A stretch of DNA of 38,018 nt from Alphaproteobacteria bacterium (GTDB lineage: Bacteria > Pseudomonadota > Alphaproteobacteria > UBA828): NCBI GenBank assembly GCA_022820945.1, contig JAJEEP010000169.1, positions 1-38,018 of the forward strand, given 5' to 3'. Below the pieces are notes generated by a model. The model ran no database searches and was not told where the DNA came from. It worked only from the letters and a program-made list of their open reading frames with translations. The stretch's first letter is position 1. Every line of letters begins with the position of its first letter. The position numbers and the translations under genes were made by a program. This document shows, in pieces, positions 16,466-25,102 of this stretch.

Positions 16466-16671
16466 GCCGGGGCGTTCTGCTCCCCGTCACGGTCGCCGTC
16501 CCCGTCGGCGGCGCGCTGCCGGCGCGCCGTCGCCTCGAGCGCCTTGAGCGCCGCCTCCCGCGCGCGCATGGTGCGAATGCTCAACACCAGGAGCGCGACC
16601 ATGATCACGGCCGCGGCACCGAAGGCCGGCCACACATAGGCGGCGTAGCCGCCCATTTCGAAGAACGACAT
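16462..16671 (-). CDS. ccmD: small membrane protein CcmD
   Basis: A 69-residue single-span protein that holds the CcmABC complex together and aids release of haem-loaded CcmE. The sequence starts [18 protein letters not shown], the usual CcmD signature, with one membrane segment at about 11-31. A charged cytoplasmic tail ([13 protein letters not shown]) follows. It is the first gene of the operon in this window; upstream lies the divergent EVE gene, so ccmABC must be encoded elsewhere. The overlap with ccmE is four bases. Confidence 0.9.
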   Translation of the reverse strand: MSFFEMGGYAAYVWPAFGAAAVIMVALLVLSIRTMRAREAALKALEATARRQRAADGDGDRDGEQNAPA

Positions 16672-16789
16672 TGCCCGCGCGCACCCGCCGCCAGCGGCAC
16701 TCCGATCGAGGCCCCCGGCCAGTCATGTTATCCGGCTGTTGCCTTAGTGTGGTGGCATCGTTGGCCGATATCAAGACGCTGCACAGACC

Positions 16790-16819
16790 ATGACCTCGGA
16801 AATACATCCGGGCTAGACT
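16790..16819 (+). promoter_or_regulatory. candidate sigma-70 promoter of the EVE-domain gene
   Basis: ATGACC (16790-16795), an 18-base spacer and TAGACT (16814-16819) lie upstream of the EVE gene. The -10 region is within ATCCGGGCTAGACTGCGCAC (16806-16825), which matches the region before the GNAT gene (32933-32952) at 18 of 20 bases with the same spacing. The expected start of transcription is near 16826, 25 bases before the ATG. Confidence 0.55.
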
Positions 16820-16850
16820 GCGCACGGTGCTTCTTTTTGGAGGGCGGGGA

Positions 16851-17264
16851 ATGGCCTATTGGCTCTTGAAGTCGGAACCGAGTAGCTGGTCGTGGGACGA
16901 TCAGGTGCGCGATGGCGTCAGCGAATGGGACGGCGTGCGCAACCATCAGGCGAACAACAACATGAAGGCCATGAAGCAGGGCGACCGCTGCTTCTTCTAC
17001 CACTCGGTCAACGCGAAGGAGATCGTCGGCGTCGTCGAGGTGGTCAAGGAGCACTACCCCGACCCGACCGACGCGTCGGGCCGCTTCGGCATGGTCGACG
17101 TCAAGGCCGTGGTCCCGGTGAGCCAGCCGGTCTCGCTAAAGCAGATCAAGCAGGACCCGGCGCTTCAGGACATGCAGCTCGTGCGTCAATCGCGGCTCTC
17201 GGTGAGCCCTGTGACCGATGCCGAGTGGCGGCGCATCTGCACCCTGGCCGGCATCGCGGCGTAG
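16851..17264 (+). CDS. EVE domain-containing protein (THYN1-like)
   Basis: A 137-residue, single-domain protein of the EVE/PUA-like fold, whose relatives bind modified bases in DNA or RNA. MAYWLLKSEPSSWSWDD opens the domain, followed by WDGVRNHQANNNMKAMKQGD (about 26-45, the conserved loop at the binding pocket). FFYHS and the C-terminal block LVRQSRLSVSPVT complete it. The ATG at 16851 is chosen because GGAGG lies seven bases upstream (16839-16843) and the family starts there; a GTG at 16827 would add eight residues. It stands alone, divergent from ccmD. EVE proteins are linked both to housekeeping and to modification-dependent defence; nothing nearby supports defence here. Confidence 0.92.
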   Translation: MAYWLLKSEPSSWSWDDQVRDGVSEWDGVRNHQANNNMKAMKQGDRCFFYHSVNAKEIVGVVEVVKEHYPDPTDASGRFGMVDVKAVVPVSQPVSLKQIKQDPALQDMQLVRQSRLSVSPVTDAEWRRICTLAGIAA

Positions 17265-17715
17265 CCCAATGTCCTCACCGAAGTAGCGGCCTGCATCGGG
17301 GCCTGCGCGCCTTTCTGCGACCCGAGTGGGACGGAGAACACGATTATTTGGCGGGATTCGCCGGGATCCGGTGAGACCAGTGAGATAACTGGGACAAGTG
17401 GGACAGATGGGATTCCGTGTGACCGGCGGCGTCGGTGGTCGCAGGCGGTACGGGCGGCGGCAACCACTGCAGCCGAGATTTGCCCAGGGGAAGAGTGTCC
17501 GCGCTTCATGACGCGATGATGGCGCGCCCGCCGCGCCCCGTGCACCGCACCATGGTCCGGAGAGTCTTGAGCGCGTCCGTCCTTGACGGACGCGCGACAG
17601 GCCGCGACCGCGGCCCGCCGCGATAGCGGCGCCCTCGCGGAGGCGCCGGCCGCAGGCCGGCTGCCGTGAGCGATAAGAGCGGTAGCGTTTCCGTGTCAAA
17701 CGGCAACGCTACCGC
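17265..17715. other. non-coding, palindrome-rich region between the EVE gene and holA
   Basis: About 450 bases between two 3' ends. No reading frame here has a ribosome binding site or a recognisable product. It holds a series of inverted repeats in 17571-17716: an 11-base-pair hairpin (17571-17595), GGCCGC/GCGGCC near 17600-17616, GGCGCC/GGCGCC near 17628-17647, GCCGGCC/GGCCGGC at 17646-17662, and the holA terminator hairpin. Near 17385-17415 there is also a short run of imperfect 9-base repeats of the form TGGGACAAG. Confidence 0.6.
17571..17595. repeat. perfect 11-base-pair inverted repeat
   Basis: GCGCGTCCGTC (17571-17581), loop CTT, GACGGACGCGC (17585-17595). It could act as a terminator stem for the EVE transcript or as a small dispersed palindrome. 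No T-run follows. Confidence 0.6.
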
Positions 17716-17716
17716 T
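17678..17716 (-). terminator. putative terminator of the DUF3576-leuS-lptE-holA operon
   Basis: AGCGGTAGCGTT (17678-17689) pairs perfectly with AACGCTACCGCT (17705-17716); an inner CCG/CGG pair shortens the loop. The first arm on the minus strand begins within the holA stop codon. After the stem the minus strand reads CTTATCG, a weak T-stretch. Confidence 0.55.
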
Positions 17717-18750
17717 TACGGCTTGCGAGCCCCCCGCGCGACCCGGAGCAGCGCCTGCCAACAGATCGCCTCCGGCGCGCCGCCCGCGACCTTGCAGTCG
17801 CGCTCGGCGCGGGTCAGCAGCCCCAGCGCGCGGGCGGCGCGGGCGCTGGGCCAGCGTGTCATCTCCTGCGCGAAGGCGTTGCGCTCCCTGGGGAACACCG
17901 GCGGCTTGAGGCCGCTCATCGCATCCGCCCGGCTGGCACCGCCTTCCGTCGCGGCGACGGCAAGATGAAGGCGCGCGAGACGCCGGGCCGTAGCGCGGAG
18001 GATGGTGATCGGCTGAACGCCGCCGTAGAGCGCCCGCGACATCGCCCGGTCCAGCCCCTCGCGGTCGCCGGCGAGCGCCAGGCGCGCCACCGCGTCGGCC
18101 GACGCCTCGGCCGCATCGCCGACGCAGGCCTCCGCGACCTCCATGGTGAGCGCGCCGCTCTCGGACTCCCCATCGCCGAGATAGACCGCAATCTTCTCGA
18201 CCCCGCTTTCGATCTGGCGGCGGTCGCTGCCCAAGCGCTCGGCAAGCCAGGCGGCGGTCTCCGGCGCCACCGTCAGCTTCCGCTCGGCGCAGAGGGTCTC
18301 GATCAGCGCGGCGGCGTCCGCCGCGCTCTCGTCGTAGCAGGCGATGGCGGCGAGGCTCGCTTCCTGCTCGCAGAGGCGCCTGAGGTTTGAGCGCGGCGTG
18401 AGCGGGCCGGCCTCCGCGACGACCAGGCTCTCGGTGGCCGATAGCGCGAGGCATGAGCGGATGGCCGGGACCACTGCCTCGGTCGCGCCCCGGAGGCGGA
18501 CGGCGCGCCGGCCGCCCATGAGCGAGAGCGCCGCCGCCTCGTCGGCGAGCCGCCCCGGCTCGTCCCGCAGCAGCGCCGGGTCCAGGCTGGCGACGCGAAA
18601 GGGGTCGTTGGGATCCTCCGCGACGGCTTTGACGCACGCCTCGGCACGGGCCCGCACCAGGCCTTCGTTGGAGCCATAGATCAGGACCAGCCGGACGTCT
18701 TCCTGCGGCGCGGCGCAGAAGCGGTCGGCACGCGCCGGCGGGATCTTCAC
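17716..18750 (-). CDS. holA: DNA polymerase III delta subunit
   Basis: Clamp-loader subunit that opens the beta clamp. The 344 residues include the N-terminal RecA-like fold with a non-functional P-loop position (LVLIYGSNEGLVRARAE, 21-37) and YDESAADAAALIETLC (about 138-153). GSDRRQIESGVEKIAVYLG (the conserved DNAP III delta motif, about 174-192) and the C-terminal collar domain (LYGGVQPITILRATARRLARL) complete it. The length and layout match alphaproteobacterial HolA. It lies 37 bases after lptE. The stop codon overlaps the terminator hairpin. Confidence 0.93.
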   Translation of the reverse strand: MKIPPARADRFCAAPQEDVRLVLIYGSNEGLVRARAEACVKAVAEDPNDPFRVASLDPALLRDEPGRLADEAAALSLMGGRRAVRLRGATEAVVPAIRSCLALSATESLVVAEAGPLTPRSNLRRLCEQEASLAAIACYDESAADAAALIETLCAERKLTVAPETAAWLAERLGSDRRQIESGVEKIAVYLGDGESESGALTMEVAEACVGDAAEASADAVARLALAGDREGLDRAMSRALYGGVQPITILRATARRLARLHLAVAATEGGASRADAMSGLKPPVFPRERNAFAQEMTRWPSARAARALGLLTRAERDCKVAGGAPEAICWQALLRVARGARKP

Positions 18751-18787
18751 GGCGTACCAGCCGCCGAATGAGGCAACCGCCGGCGCC

Positions 18788-19327
18788 TCATCGACGGAGA
18801 TAGAGAAGAATCAGCGTCAGGATTTCCTCGCTCAGCACCCGCGCGGCCTCTTCCGCCGCATCCCGCTCCGCCGACACGGTGGCGAACCCTGACTCGACCA
18901 CGTTGAAGCTGCCGGTCGCCCGCGCGCTGTCCCAGTAGACCACCGCCCCGTCCCTGTCGGCCAGCGAAAACCGGGCGCGCAGCGTGAGATTGAACCGGGT
19001 CGCGTGGTCGTCGAGCTGGATCAGTATCGGAGTCTTGTGCTGCTCGACCGAAAGCGTCAGTCGATAGTCGGGATGCGCCGGTTGTCCCCTCGGGGTGAGG
19101 GCGTCGATCAGGTGGTTGCGCACGATGTGGCCGACCCGGTCCTTGATCGGCGCAATCTCGATCGCCGCCGCCCCACCGCCCCGCGCCTTGCCGGTGCGGG
19201 AGCCGTAAAGCGGCTCCACGGAACAGGCGCCGAGCAGGACGAGGGAAAGAGCAAGGGCGAGGACGGGGGTGGTTCTGCGCCAGAAGCGTGTCGCGCGGGG
19301 GAAGAGCGGCCGGTCAGGTGACGACAT
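18788..19327 (-). CDS. lptE: LPS-assembly lipoprotein LptE
   Basis: Outer-membrane lipoprotein that plugs the LptD barrel and helps insert lipopolysaccharide. The 179 residues have an N-terminal basic region, a hydrophobic segment (22-33) and the lipobox LLGAC with acylated C35, followed by SVEPLYG, the usual start of mature alphaproteobacterial LptE. An alpha/beta domain follows ([29 protein letters not shown]) and a C-terminal helix. The first 14 bases overlap the 3' end of leuS. Its partner gene lptD is in this window at 28916-31075. Confidence 0.92.
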   Translation of the reverse strand: MSSPDRPLFPRATRFWRRTTPVLALALSLVLLGACSVEPLYGSRTGKARGGGAAAIEIAPIKDRVGHIVRNHLIDALTPRGQPAHPDYRLTLSVEQHKTPILIQLDDHATRFNLTLRARFSLADRDGAVVYWDSARATGSFNVVESGFATVSAERDAAEEAARVLSEEILTLILLYLRR

Positions 19328-21881
19328 TCACGATCCGTCCGGGCACGACGATCACCTTGCGTACTTCCCGACCGGCCAGCGCCCGGCGCACGCCGCCGTC
19401 CGCCATGGCCGCAGTCTCCGCCGCCGCCTTGTCGTGATCGGCCGGAAGCGAGATGGTCGCGCGCTTCCTGCCGTCCACCTGCACGGCGACGACCACGACG
19501 TCGTCCGCGAGCAAGGCGGGGTCGGGCTCGGGCCACGGCTCTCGTGCCAGCCAGCTCTCGTGGCCGAGACGGCGCCAAGCCTCCTCAGCCAGATGCGGCA
19601 CCACCGGGCCCAGCAGCCGCATGGCGGTCTCCAGGCCTTCCCGCATCACGTGGCCCGCACCGGGCGCGTCTTCGATGGCGGAGAGCGCGTTGGTCAGCTC
19701 GCGCACCCGCGCCACCGCCCGGTTGAAGCGAAACCGTTCCAGATCGTCGGTCACACCCGCGATGGTCTTGTGAATGGTCCTGCGCACGTCACGCAGCGGA
19801 GCCGCCAAGGCTCCCTGGTCCGGCGGCGTTGCCCCGCATGGAGACAGTGCCACGGGCGGCGACAAGACCATGCGCCAGAGGGCCGCGACGTAGCGCCAGG
19901 CCCCCTTGACGCCGGTGTCGGTCCATTCCAGGTCGCGCTCCGGCGGGCTGTCGGAGAGCATGAAGAGCCGCGCGGTGTCGGCGCCGTAGGCCTCGATGAT
20001 CGCCTCGGGATCGACGGTGTTGCGCTTGGACTTGCTCATCGCCTCCGACCGGCCGATGGCGATGGGGTGCCCGTCCTCCTTGGTCACCAGCTCCCCCGCG
20101 CGGGTCTCGACCTGGTCGGGGTAGTACCAGCGCCCGTCGGCGTCACGGTAGGTCTCGTGGCACACCATGCCCTGGGTGAAGAGTCCGGCGAAGGGCTCGT
20201 CGATCGCCACATAGCCGCAGCGCTTGAGCGCCTTGGTGAAGAAGCGGGAGTAGAGCAGGTGCAGCACGGCGTGTTCGATGCCGCCGATGTACTGATCCAC
20301 CGGCAGCCAGGGCGCGACCTCGTCGGAGGGCAGTGGCTCATCGGCACGCGCTGCGCAGAATCGCGCGAAGTACCAGGAGGAATCCACGAACGTGTCCATG
20401 GTGTCGGTGTCCCGCACCGCATCGGCACCGCAGCGCGGGCACACGGTGTGCTTCCACGTGGGATGGCGGTCGAGGGGATTGCCGGGCGAATCGAAGGTCA
20501 CGTCCTCCGGCAGCCTCACCGGCAGCGCCTCGCGCGGCACTGGCACCACGCCGCACGATGAGCAGTGCACCACGGGAATGGGGCAGCCCCAGTAGCGCTG
20601 CCGTGAGATGCCCCAGTCGCGAAGCCGATAGCTGACGGCAGTGCCGCCGGCGGCCCGTTCCGCAAGCGCCGCGACCATACGCGCCTTGGCGTCGGCTACC
20701 GCGAGCCCGTTCAGGAAGTCGGAATTGATCGCCGTGCCGTCGCCGACATAGGCCTCGTCGCCGATCTCGACCGCATCCGCATCCTCGCCTGGCGGGCACA
20801 CCACCGGGATGACGGGCAGACCCTGGGCGCGGGCGAAATCGAGGTCGCGCTGGTCGTGGGCGGGGCAGCCGAAGATCGCGCCGGTGCCGTAGTCCATGAG
20901 CACGAAGTTGGCGACGTAAAGCGGCAGCGTGCGCTCGGCGTCGAAGGGATGGCGGACCCTGACGCCGGTGTCGAAGCCGCGCTTGCCTGCGGCCTCGATG
21001 TCGCGCTCGCCGATGCCGGCGCGGTTGCACTCGGCGATGAAATCGGCGAGCGCCTGATCGGAAGCGCCAAGCGATGTCGCCAGCGGGTGGTTGGGCGAAA
21101 GCGCGCAGAAGGATGCGCCGAACAGCGTATCGGGGCGGGTCGTGAAAACCTCCAGCGCTTCGTCTCGGCCCTCGATGGGGAAGAGGATGCGCGCTCCGTC
21201 CGAGCGCCCGATCCAGTTCCGCTGCATGAGCCGCACCTTCTCGGGCCAGCGCGGCAGGTCATCCAGCGCCTCCAAGAGCTCGTCGGCGAAACGGGTGATG
21301 CGGAAGAACCACTGCGCCAGCCTGCGCTTCTCGACCACTGCACCGGAGCGCCAGCCGCGTCCGTCCACGACCTGCTCGTTGGCGAGCACCGTTCGGTCGA
21401 CCGGATCCCAGTTGACCCAGGCCTCCTTGCGCTCGACGAATCCCGCCTCGAAGAAGTCCAGAAACAGCGCCTGCTGGTGTTCGTAGTAGCCGGGGTGGCA
21501 GGTCGCGAACTCGCGCTCCCAATCGATCGAGAGCCCCATCATCCTGAGCTGCCCGCGCATGGTCGCGATGTTCGCATAGGTCCACTCGGCCGGATGGACG
21601 CCGCGCTCGAAGGCCGCGTTCTCCGCCGGCAGGCCGAAGGCATCCCAGCCCATGGGATGGAGCACGTCGAAGCCCCGGGCCCGCTTGTAGCGCGCCACCA
21701 CGTCGCCCATGGTGTAGTTGCGCACGTGGCCCATGTGGATGCGGCCGGAGGGGTACGGGAACATCTCGAGGACGTAGTAGGTCGGGCGCCCGTCGTTGCG
21801 CTCGGCCCGAAACAGGCCCGCGTCCTCCCAGGCGGCCTGCCACTTGGCCTCGGCCGCCTGCGCGTCGTAACGCTCACTCAT
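19314..21881 (-). CDS. leuS: leucyl-tRNA synthetase
   Basis: Class I synthetase charging tRNA-Leu, 855 residues. The HIGH motif is HMGH (49-52). The CP1 editing domain is recognised by [12 protein letters not shown]. The zinc-binding insert is seen in HCSSCG and VCPRCG. The KMSKS loop reads AMSKS (614-618), with the second, catalytic lysine kept and the first position alanine. The anticodon-binding domain and the small C-terminal domain ([14 protein letters not shown]) are complete. The ATG at 21881 is chosen because [15 protein letters not shown] is the family start; GGGAG is 12 bases upstream. A GTG at 21902 would add seven residues. Confidence 0.97.
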   Translation of the reverse strand: MSERYDAQAAEAKWQAAWEDAGLFRAERNDGRPTYYVLEMFPYPSGRIHMGHVRNYTMGDVVARYKRARGFDVLHPMGWDAFGLPAENAAFERGVHPAEWTYANIATMRGQLRMMGLSIDWEREFATCHPGYYEHQQALFLDFFEAGFVERKEAWVNWDPVDRTVLANEQVVDGRGWRSGAVVEKRRLAQWFFRITRFADELLEALDDLPRWPEKVRLMQRNWIGRSDGARILFPIEGRDEALEVFTTRPDTLFGASFCALSPNHPLATSLGASDQALADFIAECNRAGIGERDIEAAGKRGFDTGVRVRHPFDAERTLPLYVANFVLMDYGTGAIFGCPAHDQRDLDFARAQGLPVIPVVCPPGEDADAVEIGDEAYVGDGTAINSDFLNGLAVADAKARMVAALAERAAGGTAVSYRLRDWGISRQRYWGCPIPVVHCSSCGVVPVPREALPVRLPEDVTFDSPGNPLDRHPTWKHTVCPRCGADAVRDTDTMDTFVDSSWYFARFCAARADEPLPSDEVAPWLPVDQYIGGIEHAVLHLLYSRFFTKALKRCGYVAIDEPFAGLFTQGMVCHETYRDADGRWYYPDQVETRAGELVTKEDGHPIAIGRSEAMSKSKRNTVDPEAIIEAYGADTARLFMLSDSPPERDLEWTDTGVKGAWRYVAALWRMVLSPPVALSPCGATPPDQGALAAPLRDVRRTIHKTIAGVTDDLERFRFNRAVARVRELTNALSAIEDAPGAGHVMREGLETAMRLLGPVVPHLAEEAWRRLGHESWLAREPWPEPDPALLADDVVVVAVQVDGRKRATISLPADHDKAAAETAAMADGGVRRALAGREVRKVIVVPGRIVNVVT

Positions 21882-21992
21882 CGGCAACGCTCGCTCCCTC
21901 ACCTCGGCCGACGCCGGAGAGCGGCGTCCCTATAGCATGAAGGGTGAGCCGGCGCAGCCGCGTCGCCCGGCCGGCACGCAATGCTGCTGTCT

Positions 21993-22520
21993 TTATCGGC
22001 TGAGCTGTGCGGTGCGCAGCTGTCGGGCGCGGTCGAGGATTTTGTTTTCGAGGCTGACGGCGGTGTCCGCGCTGGCGGGGCGGTCCTCCCACTGGCCGTC
22101 TTCGCCGCGCTCCTGGCGGAACACGGAGACCTGCACGCCGTCCGAGCGCAGCGTCCTGCCCAGGATGTAGACGGTCATCTTGAAGCGCTCGTCGGGGCTC
22201 TCGGACGGAGTGTACCAATCTGTGATGATCACGCCGCCGAAGGGATCGGCCGAGAGCAAGGGCATGAACGAGATCGTGTCGAGGGTCGCACGCCAGAGGA
22301 GGGCGTTGACGCCGATTCCACTTCCAGGTGCTTCGTCCTCGTCGCCGAAAAGCGTCACGCCGCCGGAGCCGAATATGCTTCCTCCAGCCTGCTCTGCGCC
22401 GCGCCAGCGGGGATCATACGTGTCCGGTGGAATCTCCGTCTTCGCGTTCTCACAAGCGGACACCGCCAGAGCCAGAAGGAAGACGCCGAGCATCCCCAAA
22501 CCGATGTGCGAGCGCCTCAT
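21993..22520 (-). CDS. DUF3576 domain-containing lipoprotein
   Basis: A 175-residue envelope lipoprotein of unknown function, found upstream of leuS in many alphaproteobacteria. The ATG at 22520 gives a lipoprotein signal peptide (hydrophobic 7-20) with the lipobox AVSAC and C23. The domain shows GVNALLWRATLDTISFMPL and DPFGGVIITDWYTP, which I recognise as the DUF3576 core. A 111-base gap to leuS contains a perfect GACGCCG/CGGCGTC hairpin (21910-21928). The position next to lptE suggests a role in envelope assembly, but this is inference. Confidence 0.88.
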   Translation of the reverse strand: MRRSHIGLGMLGVFLLALAVSACENAKTEIPPDTYDPRWRGAEQAGGSIFGSGGVTLFGDEDEAPGSGIGVNALLWRATLDTISFMPLLSADPFGGVIITDWYTPSESPDERFKMTVYILGRTLRSDGVQVSVFRQERGEDGQWEDRPASADTAVSLENKILDRARQLRTAQLSR

Positions 22521-22686
22521 GCAGGCTACCCCCGTCAAATGGTTACAGCCGCTTTTACCACGTGGCGCGCAAACCCCGCAGCAGAATCGGGATCGGAGGC
22601 TGACGGTTCGTGGCGGGCGGCGCCAGGACTGCGTTGTGCCGACGCCGCAGCGCTGCCGGAAGGCGCAGTTACAGTCACGGTGGAAC

Positions 22687-22760
22687 TGGAGGCCGAGGCC
22701 GGAATCGAACCGGCGTACACGGATTTGCAGTCCGCTGCATAGCCACTCTGCCACCCGGCC
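22687..22760 (-). tRNA. tRNA-Cys (GCA anticodon)
   Basis: Read on the minus strand, the 74-base gene folds as a cloverleaf. The acceptor stem GGCCGGG pairs with CTCGGCC (one G-U pair). The anticodon stem-loop CGGA-CTGCAAA-TCCG has GCA, and the T-arm GCCGG-TTCGATT-CCGGC is complete. The discriminator base is U, a tRNA-Cys identity element, and CCA is encoded. It lies 166 bases upstream of the DUF3576 gene on the same strand. Confidence 0.97.
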
Positions 22761-22787
22761 CCGGGGCGCGCGTCGGCGTCCGCGCCA

Positions 22788-22817
22788 CAATTAGGCGCCG
22801 CGTACCTCCAGGGTCAA
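22788..22817 (-). promoter_or_regulatory. candidate promoter of tRNA-Cys
   Basis: On the minus strand TTGACC (22817-22812) is followed by an 18-base spacer and TAATTG (22793-22788). Transcription would start near 22781, about 20 bases before the mature tRNA. The -35 box and the spacer equal those before the GNAT and EVE genes. Confidence 0.55.
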
Positions 22818-22921
22818 CCGTCTTTGGCCCGGAATTCCCATCGTGGCCGCGGCGCGCACGTCTGGCGGCCCGCCGGTGCGGCGGCTACACTCTGCGCCCA
22901 TCCACGGCAGGAGGATTCAGG

Positions 22922-23632
22922 ATGACGGCGGAGCTTTCACGCGACGAGGAAGTCAGGCGGGCACTCGAGACGATTTTCGCCGCCGATTCGGAGATTTACC
23001 AGACGCGGGGCTTCCAGCGCCGCATCGGCTTCGGAACCAGGCCGGCGCTCCTGATCATCGACCTCGCCAATGCCTGGACCAAGCCGGGCCACAACTTCAC
23101 GTGCGACAACATGGAGGTGATCATCCCCGCCAATCAGCAGCTGCTGGCTGCCGCACGCGAGAAGAACATCCCCGTCATCTACACGACGACGGCTTATCAG
23201 GACCCGACCGGGCCGCACGCCGATACCGGCCTCTGGCACATGAAGATTCCGGTCGAGACCCTGCGCGAGGGCTCGCCGGAGGCGGCGATCGACGAGCGCA
23301 TCGCGCCCATGCCGGAGCGCGGCGAGCAGGTGATCGTGAAGAAGCGCGCGAGCGCGTTCCACGGCACCTATCTCGCGGGCTACCTCCGTGCCCAGCGGGT
23401 CGACACGGTGATCATCACGGGCGTCACCATGGCTGGCTGCGTGCGCCACTCGGCCGAAGACGCGATCGCGGAGGGCTTCCGCCCCATCGTCGTGAGGGAA
23501 GGCGTGGGCGACCGGGTGCCGGGGGTCGTCGAGTGGAACCTGTTCGACATCGACGCCAAGTTCGGCGACGTCGAGCCGGCGGACCGCGTCCTCGCCTACC
23601 TCAGCGAGCTGGAGGCCTTCAGCAACGAATAG
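22922..23632 (+). CDS. isochorismatase-family cysteine hydrolase, N-carbamoylsarcosine amidase-like
   Basis: A 236-residue hydrolase that cleaves an amide or carbamoyl C-N bond through a cysteine nucleophile. The catalytic triad is D47 (LLIIDLANAW), K140 (VIVKKRASAFHGT) and C173 (TGVTMAGCVRHSAEDA); the spacing 47/140/173 is the same as D51/K144/C177 of Arthrobacter N-carbamoylsarcosine amidohydrolase as I remember it. The oxyanion cis-peptide lies at GVTM. The start at 22922 has CAGGAGG seven bases upstream (22908-22914). A possible -10 box TACACT is at 22886-22891. It heads a three-gene run with two amidases, which suggests breakdown of an N-carbamoyl or amide compound. The substrate is not known. 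Confidence 0.9.
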   Translation: MTAELSRDEEVRRALETIFAADSEIYQTRGFQRRIGFGTRPALLIIDLANAWTKPGHNFTCDNMEVIIPANQQLLAAAREKNIPVIYTTTAYQDPTGPHADTGLWHMKIPVETLREGSPEAAIDERIAPMPERGEQVIVKKRASAFHGTYLAGYLRAQRVDTVIITGVTMAGCVRHSAEDAIAEGFRPIVVREGVGDRVPGVVEWNLFDIDAKFGDVEPADRVLAYLSELEAFSNE

Positions 23633-23649
23633 GAACGGGAGCGTTCGTC

Positions 23650-25074
23650 ATGGCCGCAACGGATCTCGACCTCTGCTACATGAGCGCGCTCGACGCGCTT
23701 GCTGCGTTCAAGGCACGGACGCTCTCGCCGGTCGAGCTGATGAAGGCGGTCATCGCCCGCTGCGAGGCGGTCAACCCGCGGCTCAACCTCGTCACCTACA
23801 GCTACTTCGATCGCGCCCTGGAGCAGGCGAAGGCGGCCGAGGTGCGTTACGGCAAGACCGACGGCCGGCTGCGCACGCTGGAAGGCCTGCCCTTTGCGAG
23901 CAAGGACTACCACGCGATCAAGGGCGAGATCACCACGATCGGCTCCAAGATCATGGAGCACAACCGCCCCGATCACACCTACCCGGTGACCGAGCGCCTC
24001 ATGCGCGCGGGCGCAATTCTTCACATCCGCACCACGACGCCCGAGTTCGGCTATGCCGGGACGAGCCACAGCCCACTCTGGGGCGTGAGCCGCAATCCCT
24101 GGAATCCAGACTACACCCCGGGCGGGTCCTCCGGCGGCAGCGGCGGCGCGGTGGCCGCAGGCATGACCACTATCGCGGACGGCGGCGACGGCGGCGGGTC
24201 GATCCGCATTCTGGCCTCGGTCAACGGCATCTTCGGCTTCAAGCCGCCCTACGGCCGCAACCCGAACGACACCACGGCGCCTCACGTCTTCCTGGTGCAG
24301 ATCGGCGTGCTGACCCGCACGGTGGCCGAATCCGCTCTGCTCCAGAACGTCGTCTCCGGTCCTCACAAGGCGGACATCAACTCCCTCAGGACACGGGTTC
24401 GCCTGCCGCTCGCCTACGAGGGCATCGAGGGCTGGCGCATCGCCTACTCGCCCGACCTCGGCTATGTCGAGGTCGACGAAGAGGTGCAGGAGAATTCGCG
24501 GAAGGCCGTGGGCGTCTTCCGCGATCTCGGCTGCGAGGTCGAGGAGGTCGATCTCGGCTGGACCTCGGGTGTGCTGAACCAGTACCTGCGGCTCTTCGAG
24601 GTCTTCTTCGCCAGCGGGCTACAGGACTTCCTCCCCGAATGGCGCTTCGAGATGGACCCGAAGGTGGTGGACCTGGTGGAGAAGGGGATGCGCGTCAGCG
24701 CCGTAGAATTCGAACGCGTCAGCCGCACGCGCGGCTGGATGTACCAGAAGCTCGCACCGATCCTCGAGCGCTACGACGTGATGATCTGCCCGACGCTCGC
24801 GGTGCCGGCGGTCAAGGCGGACCACACCAACATGGACCCCGGCTTCACCGTCAGCGGCAAGCCGGTCGAGCCGCACCTGGGCTGGCTGCTCACATACCCG
24901 TTCAACATGATGAATCAGTGCCCGGTGGCGAGCGTGCCGACCGGATTCGCACGGAACGGCGTCCCCACCGGCCTGCAGATCGTCGGCCGCACCTACGACG
25001 ACGTTCGCGTGTTCCGCGCTGCGACAGCCTTCGAGGCGGCGACGAACTGGAGCCGGCATCGCCCGTCGCTCTGA
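23650..25074 (+). CDS. amidase-signature family hydrolase
   Basis: A 474-residue enzyme of the amidase-signature class (relatives of GatA, FAAH and AtzF). The Ser-cisSer-Lys triad is visible as K85 (PFASKDYHAIKG), S160 (TPGGSSGGSGGA) and S184 (DGGDGGGSIRI). The S160-S184 spacing of 24 is that of FAAH and peptide amidase. The usual GGSIRxPA reads GGSIRILAS. The C-terminal half closes with GVPTGLQIVGRTYDD. The ATG at 23650 lies 17 bases after the preceding stop, with GGGAG upstream; the same frame is open far upstream but that part is a shadow of the isochorismatase gene. It is likely cotranscribed with both neighbours. The substrate cannot be told. Confidence 0.9.
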   Translation: MAATDLDLCYMSALDALAAFKARTLSPVELMKAVIARCEAVNPRLNLVTYSYFDRALEQAKAAEVRYGKTDGRLRTLEGLPFASKDYHAIKGEITTIGSKIMEHNRPDHTYPVTERLMRAGAILHIRTTTPEFGYAGTSHSPLWGVSRNPWNPDYTPGGSSGGSGGAVAAGMTTIADGGDGGGSIRILASVNGIFGFKPPYGRNPNDTTAPHVFLVQIGVLTRTVAESALLQNVVSGPHKADINSLRTRVRLPLAYEGIEGWRIAYSPDLGYVEVDEEVQENSRKAVGVFRDLGCEVEEVDLGWTSGVLNQYLRLFEVFFASGLQDFLPEWRFEMDPKVVDLVEKGMRVSAVEFERVSRTRGWMYQKLAPILERYDVMICPTLAVPAVKADHTNMDPGFTVSGKPVEPHLGWLLTYPFNMMNQCPVASVPTGFARNGVPTGLQIVGRTYDDVRVFRAATAFEAATNWSRHRPSL

Positions 25075-25102
25075 CCTCCCTAGGAACAGGACGCCGATTG
25101 AA

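Noticed and set aside
16851..17264. EVE gene as part of a modification-dependent restriction system
   Set aside because: The protein is a single EVE domain without nuclease, and its neighbours are housekeeping genes.
17136..17706. Small frames in the gap between the EVE gene and holA
   Set aside because: Arg/Pro-rich translations without start signals; the region is better explained by inverted repeats.
19269..21935. Long plus-strand frames opposite leuS
   Set aside because: They mirror leuS, which has all synthetase motifs; no ribosome binding site or domain.
22610..22921. Upstream extension of the isochorismatase frame
   Set aside because: It runs through the tRNA-Cys gene; the start at 22922 has a strong ribosome binding site.
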